Shown here piece after piece: positions 10,758-22,037 of a stretch of 64,000 nucleotides of DNA. The DNA is from Heterohyrax brucei. Its lineage: Eukaryota; Chordata; Mammalia; Hyracoidea; Procaviidae. Under the pieces are notes generated by a model. The model had not been told where the DNA came from. It saw nothing but the letters and a program-made list of their open reading frames with translations, and did not search any database. Numbering within the stretch: the first letter of the stretch is position 1; each line of letters begins with the position of its first letter. A program made the position numbers and the translations under genes. The stretch covers positions 127,836,796 to 127,900,795 of the forward strand of contig CM053142.1 of assembly GCA_028571685.1 (NCBI GenBank). Reading direction: 5' to 3'.

Positions 10758-11301
10758 AGTGTGGGCATTCAATGCATAAGTCATACAGTCTACCTTCAAG
10801 TAGTCTTTTCACTAAAAAGATAATTCTGATAGTTTATGGTGAATGTAAAAAGTATTGTCAGCCTGGACATCAGCCTTCCAAAGAAATGGGTGTGGCTTAG
10901 GCCACTCTTTACTCTTCAAGAGTACAGGGACTGGATGCACAGTCTTCTGTACCACTTCTCACCAGGTTCCATCAGTCAACAGGTGAGCCTGGGAGAGCAA
11001 TTGTGTGGTTGCCTACGGGTTTTCCTTACGTGCTTCCAACAGCAATCATGTTGACTGTTGACTCTGGAGGAGTTCTTGCCTTTAGATTATGCTTCTCTTC
11101 AGTAGAAGATCTAGAAAGGAATATGGAGGAGCAGAATTATTTTATGTGCTTGATTTCTAGAGCAGAGGAGAGGACAGACTGGCTCCAAAGCCAGCCTGAC
11201 CTAAAGTCCAGAAAATGGGCACTATAAAACTCTGAGAGATGTTTCCTTCCAGTAGGCTAGATATGGAAAATAAAAACCAATATTTCTTGATTGTTTAAGT
11301 T

Positions 11302-11475
11302 ATGGAAACCCTGCTGGCATAGTGGGTTAAGTGCTACATCTGCTAACCAAAATGTTGGCAGTTCAAATCCACCAGGCACTCCTTGGAAACTCTGTGGAAG
11401 TTCTACTTTGACTTATAGGGTCACTATGGGTGGGATCCGACTCTATAGCAGTGGGTTTTTTTGTTTGTTTTCAGA
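11302..11475 (+). mobile_element. AfroSINE
   Basis: Head 'ggaaaccctgctggcatagt', tail 'gtgggatccgactctatagc' and a T-rich end. The other arm has a different SINE tail at nearly the same site. Confidence 0.9.
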
Positions 11476-11616
11476 TGTATTGGGTATTATCCCCAGCACA
11501 CTGGCATACAACAACAGCACAACTTAACAAAAGCAATGGTAATATGACTAACGTTCCACTCTTAAAGGTAAAGAAACCAGATCTCAAGCCCAATCAAGTG
11601 TATGAGGTCTCAAGAG

Positions 11617-11704
11617 GCAGTGGTGGAGTTCTTGCCTTCTTGTTGGAGATCCAGGTTCAGTTCCTCATGAACAGCCAACACTTTTCTGCCCGTGGGAGTT
11701 TGCA
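11617..11704 (+). mobile_element. tRNA-Gly-derived SINE, head only
   Basis: The head resembles tRNA-Gly: 'ggcagtggtggagttcttgc' (A-box side) and 'gagatccaggttcagttcc' (B-box side). It breaks off where an RTE fragment begins. The duplicate arm holds a longer copy at 21590-21842. Confidence 0.7.
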
Positions 11705-12272
11705 CGTACCCATGGAAGCAGCACTCAGGAAGTCAAAAGATGCATTACACCAAGCAAATCTACTGTAAAAGATCTTAAAGTGTTGAAAAGCGAAGAAGTG
11801 ACCTGAAAGACTAAGGTGTACCCAACCAAAGCCTTGTTATTTTCAGTCACATCACATGGATATGAAAGCTGAACAATGAATAAGGAAGACTGAAGGAGAA
11901 GTGACATCTTTGAATCGTGGTGATGTTGGAGGAAAATACTGAACATATTATGGACTGTCAAAAGAATGAACAAATCTGTCTTGAAAGAACTATAACCAGA
12001 GCTCTCCTTAGAAGCAAGGATAGCAAGACTGTGTCTGATATATTTTAGATCTGTTGTCAGGAGGGCTCAGTCCCCAGAGAAAGACATCATGCTGGATCAG
12101 TGGAAAAGTGGAAGACACTCAGTGAGATGGCTTGATACAGTGGTGCAACAATGGACTCGAGTGTAACAAGGACTGTGAGCAAGGCACAGGACTGGGCAGT
12201 GTTTCGTTCGTTTTACATAGGGTGGCTGTAAGTTGGAACAGACTTGAAGGCACCTAACAAAACAACAACATA
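11705..12272 (+). pseudogene. RTE (BovB-like) LINE 3' fragment, RT C-terminal region
   Basis: A 5'-truncated RTE on the plus strand. The decayed frame corresponds to the C-terminal part of the reverse transcriptase protein (aligned with the residues AKDLF..LKSKD, ESWTMNKEDRRR and FGHVVRRDQSLEKD of better copies). It ends with 'ggcacctaacaaaacaacaa', the RTE terminus. Stops and indels throughout make it inactive. Confidence 0.85.
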
Positions 12273-13477
12273 ATTTACAGATCTTTCTTTCTTCACTGAA
12301 AGAGGAAGGAGTTAGATTACAAACAATTCACTGGCAATGCTTTCATACAGGATGGGAAGTGGGTTTTCTGCCCATGCATTGATATAATTAGGGCATGAAA
12401 ACACATTTGTGAAGGAGCCCAGTGGTTTTAAATTTGATATTTTTTAAAACAGTTATGCTAAGAACTACCAAGCGACAAATTCTTGGCGAATCAAAAGTAT
12501 TGAAAACCTGACCTTGAACAAATCGGCTCTTTGATAAATTGGTAGTGGATAAATCACCAGTTAGTTGATCTTCTGTACACTGGTCTGCCTTTATGAAGTA
12601 GCTTTCCATATTTTAAGAGAAATCTAGTTGCCTAGATTGCAAGTGGATGAAGCTTCTGCTGTATTTTCCACATAAAGGAAAAAAAATCTCCTCAAGTGTT
12701 TTTGGGAGAATGTGAAGCGTCTTTTTAGCTACTGAGCATTTCAATGTGATGGCATTAAAATATGACCTCTTTTTAATTGTCTTAACTCCTGATAGAAGTA
12801 TGGACAAGGAAGTAAAAGAAAGGAAACTTGGCTATATACAAAAGCAAAAGAGACAAAAGAAGAGTGTATGTTGAAAAAAAAGAATAAAAACGCTTAAGAT
12901 TTCAAGGAATAAAAGATGTCTGAGGAAATAAAATGGGTTCTTATATGTGTGTGTGTATATCTTCATATGAGACAATGAAGGTTATATCTATGTGTGTTAA
13001 AGATAGGTGAACCAACCTCCCCAAATATTTCACCTACCCAAAATATTCAGCAGAACAAAATAAAACAAAAAGGCAGCAGTAGATCTAAGCAGTTTCCAGG
13101 CTAGATTTCTTGCTGTCATCTTGCCCACATACTTAGCAACTGAAACAGGGATTCAAGGACTGTAAGACAGGGCGTAGGGTCTGACGTTCCAACGGAAAGG
13201 AATGTCAAACGCCACTCTACTAATGCTTTCATTAGTGACAGTCAGGGACAGATGGCATAGAGGGCACTAGAACTGATTATCTGAGTAATGAAAGTATTAT
13301 ACTTGGTTTCATTGCCCTAATCCTTGTAGGAAAAAAACTGAAATATTGTTATATCAAGTTTCCCTCTGCAACTTATGAAAAGTGTCCCAGATTTTAAACA
13401 GAGCTTTGTGCTCTTTAAATACCAAAGTGTGAGCTTTCTCGCTACACTTATCAGTGCAGAGCCCAAATTTCCCAGTT
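12273..13477. other. No recognised feature
   Basis: This is AT-rich, apparently unique sequence of 1.2 kb. The minus-strand open frames of 60-75 codons have no recognisable motif. Confidence 0.4.
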
Positions 13478-14065
13478 ATTGACTGAACTGTGTCCCCCAA
13501 AATATATGTTAGAATGCTAACCCCTCTGTCTGTGAATGTAATCCTATGTGAAAACAGGGTTTTTTTTACCGAGGTCACAGCAGTGTAGATCTCAGAAGCA
13601 TTGCCGAGTCAGTTCTGGCTGATAGCCACCCTACAGGACCAAGCAGAACTGCTCCACAGAGTTTCTAAGGAGTGCCTAATGGATTCGAACTTCAGACTTT
13701 TAGGTTAGCAGCCGTAACACTTCAACATTATACCACCAGAGGTTCCACAACAGTGTAGGGTGGATCCTAAACATAAGCTTATAGCCAAAGCCAAGTGCCA
13801 TCGAAGTTATGAAAAAAAACAACAGCAACAACAAAACAGAATACACACAGACATGCCCTCAGGATAAGATGTTACGGGATGCTGTCTACTAAGGTACATA
13901 CATGCACCAAAAACTAGGAGACAGGCTCCCAAAAGGAATCAACATGCTGAGACCTTGAGTTGGACTTTTTGCGTCCAGAACTGTGAGAAAATTAATTTCT
14001 GTTCCTGAAGGTCATCTACTTGTGGTATTTGTGTCACAGCAGCACCGGCTAATGAAGACACTCAC
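13478..14065 (+). mobile_element. MLT1-like MaLR LTR split by a SINE
   Basis: Start 'attgactgaactgtgtcccc', end 'agaactgtgagaaaattaat' and 'gtgtcacagcagcaccggct'. The middle is interrupted by the AfroSINE at 13592-13748. Confidence 0.8.
13592..13748 (-). mobile_element. AfroSINE inside an LTR
   Basis: A minus-strand copy from 'gccgagtcagttctggctga' to 'accaccagaggttcc'. The LTR sequence resumes at 'acaacagtgtagggtggatc', repeating 'cacagcagtgtaga' from its left flank. Confidence 0.85.
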
Positions 14066-14571
14066 CAACCTGCCTTCTAAACACAAACTAATTTGAGATC
14101 CTTGGGAAGTCCTCTTGGTCTGAGTCTTTTGTCTTCCTATTTCTTTTGCCTCCTCTGTTTTCACTGCACTGAGTTCTGTACTTTACAGAAGAAGGGAGCT
14201 GCAGCAGGCCTAGGGGATCAGGAAAAAGTTTTTTCCACCTCCATGACTTAGGTAGCAACACAGACATCTGGCAGAAAGGAGTATAGAAAACATCTTTATG
14301 GTTTCTTTCTTTTCTTTTCTTTTCTTTTTTTAAGAGAACCATTACTTTAGGCAGAAGATATCAGCTAACATATTCCTGCAGGCGTTGGACGCTTTCAAGA
14401 CCTCCATTGGTGATCAAACCAAATATTTAAAAGGACATTCCCGTAAACAAAAGCACGGCCTGCATTCACAAACCATTTTCAATAAGATCTCTTTCTAGTC
14501 AAGACTCTGACCATCTGCTTGCCATCTTATATTTTTAATATTATTCTGTCAAATATATGCTCTGTCAACGC
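14066..14571. other. No recognised feature apart from a (TTTTC)n run
   Basis: A pyrimidine run at about 14305-14332 is the only structure I see. Confidence 0.4.
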
Positions 14572-14675
14572 AGGTAAAGGAATTCTTGAAAAATCTGAAC
14601 ATACACAAATCAGTGGGTCCAGATGACATAAATCCTGAAGTCTGGAGGGAATTAACTAATGCAGCCTTGCAAATA
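14572..14675 (+). pseudogene. CR1/L3 LINE reverse transcriptase fragment
   Basis: An uninterrupted stretch of about 33 codons reads VKEFLKNLNIHKSVGPDDIN then PEVWRELTNAALQ. It matches the 'L..L...KS.GPD.I.P.VL.EL' block at the start of the CR1-clade RT domain. CR1/L3 elements are long extinct in placental mammals. The fragment is a small part of the roughly 900-residue family protein. Confidence 0.65.
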
Positions 14676-15240
14676 AGTACCCCAAACAGAGCTGCTTCAC
14701 AATAATATTTTATCAAACTGCCCTCCTTTCAGGATGTACACAGGTAGTAAAATAAATAGAATCAACATTCACTTAGAATCTTCTGTTACTTTAGACAAGT
14801 TACTATTTATGAAACTGTATGTATGAACTTACTCTATCAAAAACAAAACGAAACCAAAAAGTAGCATATCACCAAGACAGAGTAAAAAATCAAAAGACTT
14901 TCAGAGTGGTATGTAGTTTTCTAAAAATTAGAGTAGAAATATATAATTTATGTCTGTTAAAGGTGGCTTTAAGATCTAGTAAAAGTTAACTTGCCTATGA
15001 TACATAGCTAAGAGGTTCTAGGGGATATCTCAGAAGTGTAATCCAGAATGTAACCCCGATTCCAGTCCCTTTTTCACCTGGCTGTGCAGCCACAGCTAGG
15101 GACCTCACATAGGTAAAAGCTAGCAATCTGGCTTTCTCTTGTTTGAAGTTTGACGTAAGTTAAAAAATACATGCACATTCTTTGATATTTCTCTTGTTGA
15201 GAAGTGAGGTCTTTTTCTTTTTCCCTTGGATCTAGGCTGG
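14676..15240. other. No recognised feature
   Basis: AT-rich sequence with no motif I can identify. Confidence 0.4.
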
Positions 15241-15425
15241 CCTGAGACTGCTCTTAACAACAGAGTCAGGCAGACAGCATTATGCTAGCTCATTAAGAGA
15301 ACTGACAACTTGCACCCTGACCTCTTGAAGGCCAGTGACTGTGTAACAAGTCCAACTGTCTTAAGACGGCCATGTAGTGTGGAAGCTCAGCATAGCCATG
15401 TAGACAGGTTAAATGTGGAGACATA

Positions 15426-15467
<42 letters not shown>

Positions 15468-15812
15468 ACCACTCCAATCGTCCCTGCCCGGCCCAGATGT
15501 TAGACATCCGAAGGAAGAAGCCATGTTAGGCATTCCAGTCTCAGAAGATGCCTTGTAGAAAAGTACCAAGAAACCCAAGAAATATCCAGAATGAGATGCC
15601 AGATGACCACTTCAGCTGGGTTGTCTCAATCATTTTCAACCGTTCAAATGATCCCAACTGAGGCCCCACATATTGTGGAACAGAAACAAGGCATCTCTTT
15701 CTGCTGTGGCCTGCTTGAACTCCTGAGCCATAGGAAAATGAGCTTAATAAAATGGTTAGTTGTTTCAGCTCCACTAAGTCTGGCTGGCTGGTGGTGTATC
15801 AAGAGATAAAAC
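15241..15812 (+). mobile_element. ERVL/MaLR-type LTR remnant with internal (CA)n
   Basis: Text such as 'gatcccaactgaggccccac', 'tcctgagccataggaaaatg' and 'taataaaatggttagttgtt' follows the 3' half of a common class III LTR. A (CA) tract at 15429-15463 has expanded inside it. The left boundary is uncertain. Confidence 0.5.
15429..15463. repeat. (CA)n microsatellite
   Basis: Uninterrupted CA units. They account for the cysteine/valine runs in the antisense open frame here. Confidence 0.95.
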
Positions 15813-16239
15813 TAAAAGCTGTCCTTTTAATTCAGGCATTTTTATTCCTTTTTCTTTGTGTGTTTTCTCTTTCCTGTTCTCCTCCCTCTACTTCTTGCTG
15901 TTTTTCCTCTGTTTACCATACTAAGGTAGTTAAGTGTATTTTTACATTCATTGTGTTTGTAAATAAAGAGAATTTTGGTATTGGTTTTCATCTCTTGTTC
16001 ATTATTTTAAAGAAGGTGAATTGTGCTTAACCAATTTTCTTTCAACATATAAAACTAATCAATTATTGCTTTATTGTAGCCACCAATTTATTTTTGTTTA
16101 GGAGACCAGAGCCTTTAAAAAGGTACTTGTATATATGAAAAATTGAAAAGAACTTGAATGTTCAGTAAAGTGAATAAACACTATGCAACTATTAAAAACA
16201 TACTCCCCTATGATACTTTTAATCTTTTTGTCTTGTCTC

Positions 16240-16410
16240 TTAACACTCTCACCTCGTTAATGCAAATCCATTTGCAAAGCCTGCTCCTCAAACTGTTCCT
16301 CAAACATACCATTCATGTTCCTCTCTCAACACCTTTGCATTTGCTGTTCCCTCTCCCCGGGAATTCCCAAGACATGCACACAGCTCACTCCCTTCCTATT
16401 TCAAGCCTCT
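16240..16410 (+). mobile_element. L2 LINE fragment
   Basis: 'acctttgcatttgctgttcc' and 'ctctccccgggaattcccaa' match the recalled L2 3' region. Confidence 0.65.
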
Positions 16411-17084
16411 GCTTTTCAACATACCCTTCAGCAGCATGCCACATTCACCAGGTCTTAGTGAAGATCATTTGGAGCCGTGTATAGACCAGACGCTGTTCCA
16501 GTGATACAGTCAACAGGTGTTTGTTAAACGGAAACAGGACAGGGATGAGTACAACAGCAAACGTTCTCTTCAGCCAAGCTTCCCCAAAGTTAGCCCCTTT
16601 TCCCAGAGTGTGATCTTACCAGGCCTTGAAGTGTGCCCCACTTGCAACCAAGGAAGAGGAACGCCAGAGCCCCACTCTCCTGGAGTTAGCATAGGACAGT
16701 CATGTCTATGTGCTCAGTGGTAGGTGCAGATGCAGGTAGAGGAAAAGGCTAATAAAAATGGAAGGCGCCTGAAGGTACCAGACATTGTTCATCGCCCTTG
16801 TGTCGGGCTGGAGACCGTCTCCTAACAGCCGTTGGAGGTTTTGCTGGTGTTCGGAGCACTTCTTGCCACACTGCTCCACTAATAGAGCTTAGCAAAGTTC
16901 TGGGTTTCTTCAGAGTTAATAGTCTCCCCCTAAGGTATGTATTTTGCTTTCTGTCCACTAGTAGCTCTTATGCCCGTTGGTAGCTATAAAGACGGTGAGA
17001 CTGTAGAATGCCTGTGTACCCAGCATCTCCCCGGACCGTTGTGTATCCTGACCGCACACCCTGCTTTAATGCCTTCTCCCACCC
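16411..17084. other. No recognised feature
   Basis: Somewhat more GC-rich than the surroundings, with overlapping short frames on both strands near 16750-16980, none with a recognisable motif. Confidence 0.4.
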
Positions 17085-17265
17085 TGTGTCATTTTTCTCC
17101 TTAGCACTTCCTACCACCTGACAGCTTATACACTTACTGATTTACTTCTTCACTGTCTCCACCAAAGACAGTATCAGCTCTGTGAGGACCAAGATGTTGT
17201 GTGTTTTGTTCAGTGTCTGTCCTCAGCATCCCCAGTACTGCCTGGGATGTATTTACACAAAGAAC
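17085..17265 (+). mobile_element. L2 LINE 3' fragment
   Basis: 'cagctctgtgaggaccaaga', 'ttcagtgtctgtcctcagca' and 'ccccagtactgcctgggatg' follow the L2 3' terminus. It may be the continuation of the fragment at 16240. Confidence 0.6.
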
Positions 17266-17611
17266 CAACAAAACCTACTTTGAAGCTGAGATGCAATTAA
17301 TCTTATCTACTGCAAAGCAATTGGCAATAAATTACTAAGAGAAAACAAAACAGGTTGAAAAATGGCATGGAGACTTTACACATAAGCTTTGAAAAAGTGT
17401 CATAGTGTACAAATGGGTGCACAATGAAAGAGATGAAAGTTCCCACTTTGCCAACCAGGTGTGAAATGAGAGTGAGTTTTAGTGCTCTGACATGGCTGGT
17501 AGAACAGTCTAGGAGCTACTAAGAATGAGGACCGGGCTGGATGGTAAGTGATGCTGGGAAGGGAAAGGGGAGGCAGGGTGTTGGCTGAGATGGATCTGGA
17601 GGGTATATTGT

Positions 17612-17748
17612 GGAAAAGTGGCTTCTGATTCCTAACGACCCCATAGGACATAGTAGAATGGTCCCTTTCCAAGGAATGGTCAGTGGATTCAAACTGCTGA
17701 CCTTTTATTAGCAGACGAGCTCTTTCTCTTAAGTACCATGGAGGAGGC
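17612..17748 (-). mobile_element. AfroSINE, diverged
   Basis: The minus-strand body 'ccataggacatagtagaatg' and 'caaactgctgaccttttatt' are recognisable, but the head is eroded. Confidence 0.75.
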
Positions 17749-17821
17749 AGTAAAAAAATCTGACAGTGACACGTAGGTGCCGCAAACACTACTAGTTTCC
17801 TATATAAAAAAAAAAAAAAGA

Positions 17822-17960
17822 AAGAATCCAAACCCATTGCTGTAGAGTCAATTCCAACTTATAACAACCCTGTGGGACAGAGTAGCATCTGTGGATTTCA
17901 GCTGCCAAACTTTTGATAAGCAGTTATAGCTCTTAACCACTATGCCCTCCGAGTTTCCAA
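17822..17960 (-). mobile_element. AfroSINE
   Basis: From 'tccaaacccattgctgtaga' to 'tatgccctccgagtttcc', with a central deletion. Confidence 0.85.
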
Positions 17961-18789
17961 GTTTCCTATTGGGTAAGCTATTTCCTACCCAGTAGTCATG
18001 TTCTTCTCTACTAACCAACAAATCCCTGATTTAATCTAAATTTTCACGTGCCAGCTAAAACTATTCACTTTCCTAAAATTCCTCGCAGCAGGAGACTGTG
18101 TGAAAAGTGCTGGCCAGTGAGAACTAAAATGACAGTTTCTTTAAAATTTTTTATTTTTCTGATACAGACATCACCCTTTCTTGCTTCCTGTCTTTTTCTT
18201 TAGAAGGATATGTGACCTAGAACAGTAGCAGCCATCTTGCAGTCATGAGGCAACAGACATGAGACAAATGCTCTTACAGTAAGGATAGTGAAATGCAAGG
18301 GAAGAAAGAGCCTGGGACCTGAAGTCTTCTTGCAGCTGTTGAATGATCCTCATACTGCTTCTTCTGGACTACTTTTTTTTTTTTTTTAACTATACTTTAG
18401 TTGAAGGTGTATAGAGCAACCTACTTTCTCATTAAGGAACATAGATTTTGTTTTGTGACATTGATTGTCTCTGGACTTCTTGTCGCTGCAACCAAACACA
18501 ATGCTAACTGATATTGCATTTTGTGTTCAAGTTTTCTTCTTTTAACTTGTCATTTTCTTGCAATGAACATGTTATTTATATAATTTTAGATAGCATTGTA
18601 TGTGTGTGCATATACTGGAAGCTAGTTTTGAAGAAAACATTGAGTTAGTCTGAAGCTGAGTGAGAATCCTATTTTTTTTCCCCTGATCCACTTATCCAAA
18701 GAAGAAAGAAACACATTCTAAATTCCTGGATTAGCCACTCTCCCTTATGCCACTTGGGTTTTTATACACACCCTACCATGGCTGGTTTT
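17961..18789. other. No recognised feature
   Basis: No repeat boundary or coding signal is visible. An AfroSINE type 2 follows. Confidence 0.4.
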
Positions 18790-18893
18790 TCAGAAGTAAA
18801 TTGCCAAACTTTTCTTCCTAAGCATCTTTGGGTAGACTCAAACTGTCAGCTTTTCAGTCAGTAGCTGAGTGTATTAACCATCTGGGCCAATCA
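18790..18893 (-). mobile_element. AfroSINE type 2 fragment
   Basis: Read on the minus strand: 'atggttaatacactcagcta', 'gtttgagtctacccaaagat', 'aggaagaaaagtttggcaat', 'ttacttctgaaaaaccagcc'. The 3' end is missing or eroded. Confidence 0.7.
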
Positions 18894-19429
18894 GGGATTT
18901 CTGTACATGTAGGGACAGCTCTACCATCAGTAGTTAGTACTTTGGTCTCAGAGCCCTTGATAATGACCTACCCTGGTGAACTGCCCTTGTGTGACCTAGA
19001 AAGACTCTGGTTCCTTATTTAAAATCCTCGAGTAGAAATAGACTTCAATCACCTCCGTATTGGCTTTCTGGTGGTAGGTGGCAAAGTAAATGAATTTAAA
19101 CAAGAGAAGAACATAACTCCTTAGGCTTAGAATATAATTGGGCTAATCTGAAACACCCTGCCTCCTTTGTGTCTAGGCTGACACTGATTCCTGCTTGGCA
19201 ATTGTAAAGGAGATTCATCACGTAGAATTAATATTCCCAAAAGAGAAGAGTTTCAGAAGGTACATTCTGCATACCTCTCTGCTTCTTCTACCAAAATGTC
19301 TCTTCATCACAGTTCAGTTGTCTGAGTCCAAATACTTTCTGCCTGTAGCATTTGGTTATTAAATTTCCAGCCCTGATTCCTCCTTCTATAAACATTATTG
19401 GAATTTGAGTAGTCACAGTTAATAACACG
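18894..19429. other. No recognised feature
   Basis: Nothing recognisable on either strand. Confidence 0.4.
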
Positions 19430-19937
19430 GAATGAACGATTTCATTTCACTTGGTTCAGTAATCAGTGTGCAAGGAAGCGGCAGTCAAGGAACTGCAGTC
19501 AAGCAATGTATCGCACTGGGAAAATCTATTCCAAAAGACCTCTTTAAAGTTTTAAAAAGCAAAAATGTCACTTTGAAGACTAAGGTACATCCAACCCAAG
19601 CCATGGTGTTTTCAATCGCTATACATGCATGACAAAGTTGAATAATGAAAAGGGAACACAGAAGAATTGAAGCCTTTGAACTGTAGTGTTGGTGAAAAAT
19701 ATTGACTATGTGGTGGACTTCCAGAAGAACAAACAAATCAGTCTTAGAAGATATAACTACCAGAATGTTTCTTAGAAGCAAAAATGAAGAAATTTGTTTG
19801 ACTCACTTACTTTAGACAAGTCATCAGGAAAGACAAATCCCTGGAAAAAGGACCTCATGTTGGGTAAAGCAGAGGGCCAAGGAAAACTTGCAAAGAGATC
19901 AGTTGACACAGTAGCCAGAACAATGGGTTCAAGCATA
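19430..19937 (+). pseudogene. RTE LINE fragment, RT C-terminal region, left part
   Basis: The plus-strand frame at 19432-19632 covers the block NDFISLGSVISVQGSGSQG through the 'ALGKSIPKDLFKVLKSKNVT' region and on to TQAMVFSIAIHA, then breaks at a stop. This matches the RT-distal domain of BovB-like RTEs. The element is interrupted by an LTR at 19938-20454 and its last 90 bp follow. Confidence 0.85.
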
Positions 19938-20454
19938 TTGTTTTAGTTGTTTAGTACTGCCATAACAGAAATACCACAAGTGGATGGCTTTAACAAAGAA
20001 AAGTTTATTTCCTCACATTACAGTAAGCTGAAATTCCAAATTCAGAGTGTCAGTCCCAGGGGAAGGCTTTCTCTATTGGCCTTCTCATCAATCTTCCCCC
20101 AAACTAGGACCTTCTCCACACAGGAACCCTGGGTCCAAAAGGAGTGCTCTGCTCCTGGCACTGCTTTCTCCGTGGTATGAGGTCCCCAGCTCTCTGCTAG
20201 CTTACCTTTCCTTTTATCTTTTGTGATATAAAAGGTGATGCCAGCCACACCCCAGGGAAACTCTCTTCACAATGGATTAGAGATGTGACTTAAGCAAGGG
20301 TGTCGTATCCCACCCTAATCTGTAACCATAGGCAGAGATTATGATTTATTAACACACAGGAAAGTGACAAAATGGACAACCACACAATAGTGGGAATCAG
20401 GGCCTAATCAAATTGACACATATTTGGGGGGGGGACACAATTCAATCTATGATA
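19938..20454 (-). mobile_element. Solo LTR (MaLR-like, 517 bp) inserted in an RTE
   Basis: The LTR is flanked by CATA at 19934-19937 and 20455-20458, and the RTE sequence continues across it. Its sense strand starts 'tatcatagattgaattgtgt' and carries an AGATAAAAGG block that may be a TATA region. The copy at 49729-50243 shares this block, the 'gagtttccctgg' segment and a length of about 515 bp. The copy at 42802/46553 is a third member. It is non-coding. Confidence 0.8.
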
Positions 20455-20545
20455 CATACTAACAATCATGAAGAAGACACAAAAATGGGAAATGTTTTGT
20501 CCTGTTATGCATAAGGTCAATGGCAATCAACAACAGCATCAATTA
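20455..20545 (+). mobile_element. RTE 3' terminus, continuation across the LTR
   Basis: 'ctaacaatcatgaagaagac', 'gtcctgttatgcataaggtc' and 'ggcaatcaacaacagcatca' are the diverged last part of the RTE begun at 19430. Confidence 0.75.
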
Positions 20546-20709
20546 ATAACACACCTGCTTTTTCCCGTTTAAATTCTGGACCAAATGAGAAATAAAATAG
20601 CCAGAAGTACAAAATATGCCTCACGTATTTTACCAATAAAGCTGATACTGGAGTGTTTCTCCTGTCAGCAAGTTGGATTCAGAACTAGACAAACTTAACC
20701 AACCTAGTC

Positions 20710-20895
20710 AAGGAGCCCTGGTGACGCAGTAGTTAGAGTGCTTGGCTACTAACCAAAAGATTGGTGGGTCGAACTCAGCAGCAGCTCTGTGAGAGAAAGT
20801 TACGGCATCTGCTTCCATGATTTATAGCTTGGAAACCCTGTCCTGTGTCTGTGAGCTGGTACTGACTCCGTGACAACAGGTTTGGTTTCGGGTTG
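20710..20895 (+). mobile_element. AfroSINE, variant with extra central block
   Basis: Head 'aaggagccctggtgacgcag', a central 'gtgagagaaagttacggcat' segment absent from the common type, and a 3' 'ctgtgagctggtactgactc' end. The minus-strand copy at 54570-54755 has the same extra block. Confidence 0.8.
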
Positions 20896-21589
20896 ACAAA
20901 CCCAGTCACAATCAGTGTACAACTATAACTCTTCCCTCAAGGACAGGTCTTCTCCCTGTAACTTGTAACATGAAGTAACATACTGTCTTCTTATAAGGAG
21001 GCAGCTCCCTAAATAAAATGAAGAGAAAGATCTGGCCAATGCATGCCTAGTTTCTCCTCCAGAAACCTCATTTAGACCAAGTCACTCTCTCTCCTCTAGT
21101 CAAGTCTTGTATTTAGCTTGCTTCTTACATCCCACGCCCATCTAGGCCAAGGCCCTCACCCCGCTGCAGTACCAGACAACATGCCCCATATGTACAGCTC
21201 CTGCTCCCAACACAAGCCCACCCAGACTAGTATTTTGTTAGGATGAAAAATACCCCAACTCTCCTTCCCAGTATTTCATGGTCAAACCTGTAATCTCTCC
21301 CAGCTGCGTCAGTTTTAGCTATATAGCCTTTGCATCAGTTTGGTCTCTGTCTGAAGGTCTCACGCTAGAGAAATATTCTCTGGCCCAGGAACATACAGAA
21401 AAAAAAAACCATACAGAATCCTCCAGCCAGCTCTGACTTCCAGAAATCGTGGAGGAGAAAGCAGTCATTTTCTACTGTTTGGAAAATAGAAAAGTCGAGC
21501 TTTTTCAGCCTCAGGGAAAGTACGTGGCTTTGGCACGAAGTGTATCAGAGTTCCCAGCCTGATTCTGCCATTTACAGCTCCAGGGCCTT
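20896..21589. other. No recognised feature
   Basis: Relatively GC-balanced sequence with no substantial open frame and no repeat I recognise. Confidence 0.4.
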
Positions 21590-21842
21590 ATGTTTTTGTT
21601 GTTAGCTGTCATGGAGTTGGTCCCAGGCACAATGGGATCACACCATTGCAATCCACAGGGTTTTCACTGCCTGATTTTTGGAGGTAGACTGAGAGGCCTT
21701 TCTTCCTAGTCCGTCTTAGCCTGGAAGCTCCAAAGAAACTTTTTTAACATTATAGTATCACACAAACCTCCACTGACGGCCAGATGGTGGTCACCCAGGT
21801 CTCCGACTGCAGGCAAGAACGCTACCATTGAACTGCCACTCC
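21590..21842 (-). mobile_element. tRNA-Gly-derived SINE within duplication arm B
   Basis: On the minus strand the head reads 'ggcagttcaatggtagcgtt' and 'cagtcggagacctgggtgac', followed by the RTE-like body 'gagcttccaggctaagacgg' and 'actaggaagaaaggcc', and ends 'catgacagctaacaac'. It is the counterpart of the truncated head at 11617. Confidence 0.8.
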
Positions 21843-21992
21843 CCTCCTGAGACCTCATACACTTACTTGGTTTAACCTAAGATTTGTTTCTCTATGTGTA
21901 AAAATGGAATGTTATTCATATTGCCACTACTTTTGTTAAGTGTATTGTTGTTGTTATACACCACTGTGATAGGGAAAATACCCAACACATAC

Positions 21993-22037
21993 TGCCAGCC
22001 AAGTGCCATCGAGTCGTATCCGACTCATGGTAATCAA
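21993..22037 (-). mobile_element. AfroSINE 3' tail fragment
   Basis: 'ccagccaagtgccatcgagt' and 'cgtatccgactcatgg' are all that remain. It sits almost exactly where arm A has its AfroSINE. Confidence 0.75.

Larger units (their letters stand above)
10457..11704 (+). repeat. Arm A of an inverted segmental duplication
   Basis: The reverse complement of this interval matches 21590-23075 in order: RTE remnant (10457-10495), MLT1-like LTR (10496-10757), non-repeat sequence, then a tRNA-Gly SINE head (11617-11704). Matching blocks include 'gagtcagatgtatttacaag' (in reverse), 'cttctgtaccacttctcacc', 'gaagatctagaaaggaatat' and 'gtgtatgaggtctcaagagg'. Later private insertions separate the arms: an AfroSINE here at 11302, and SINE 22517-22672 in the other arm. 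Confidence 0.85.

Noticed and set aside
10836..11227. Open frames in the duplicated non-repeat block suggesting a duplicated gene
   Set aside because: Frames in the two arms do not stay aligned, and the corresponding arm B frame is on a different register with stops and insertions.
17400..17837. A 145-codon minus-strand open frame
   Set aside because: It runs through two minus-strand AfroSINE regions and an A-run and contains low-complexity residues from that run.
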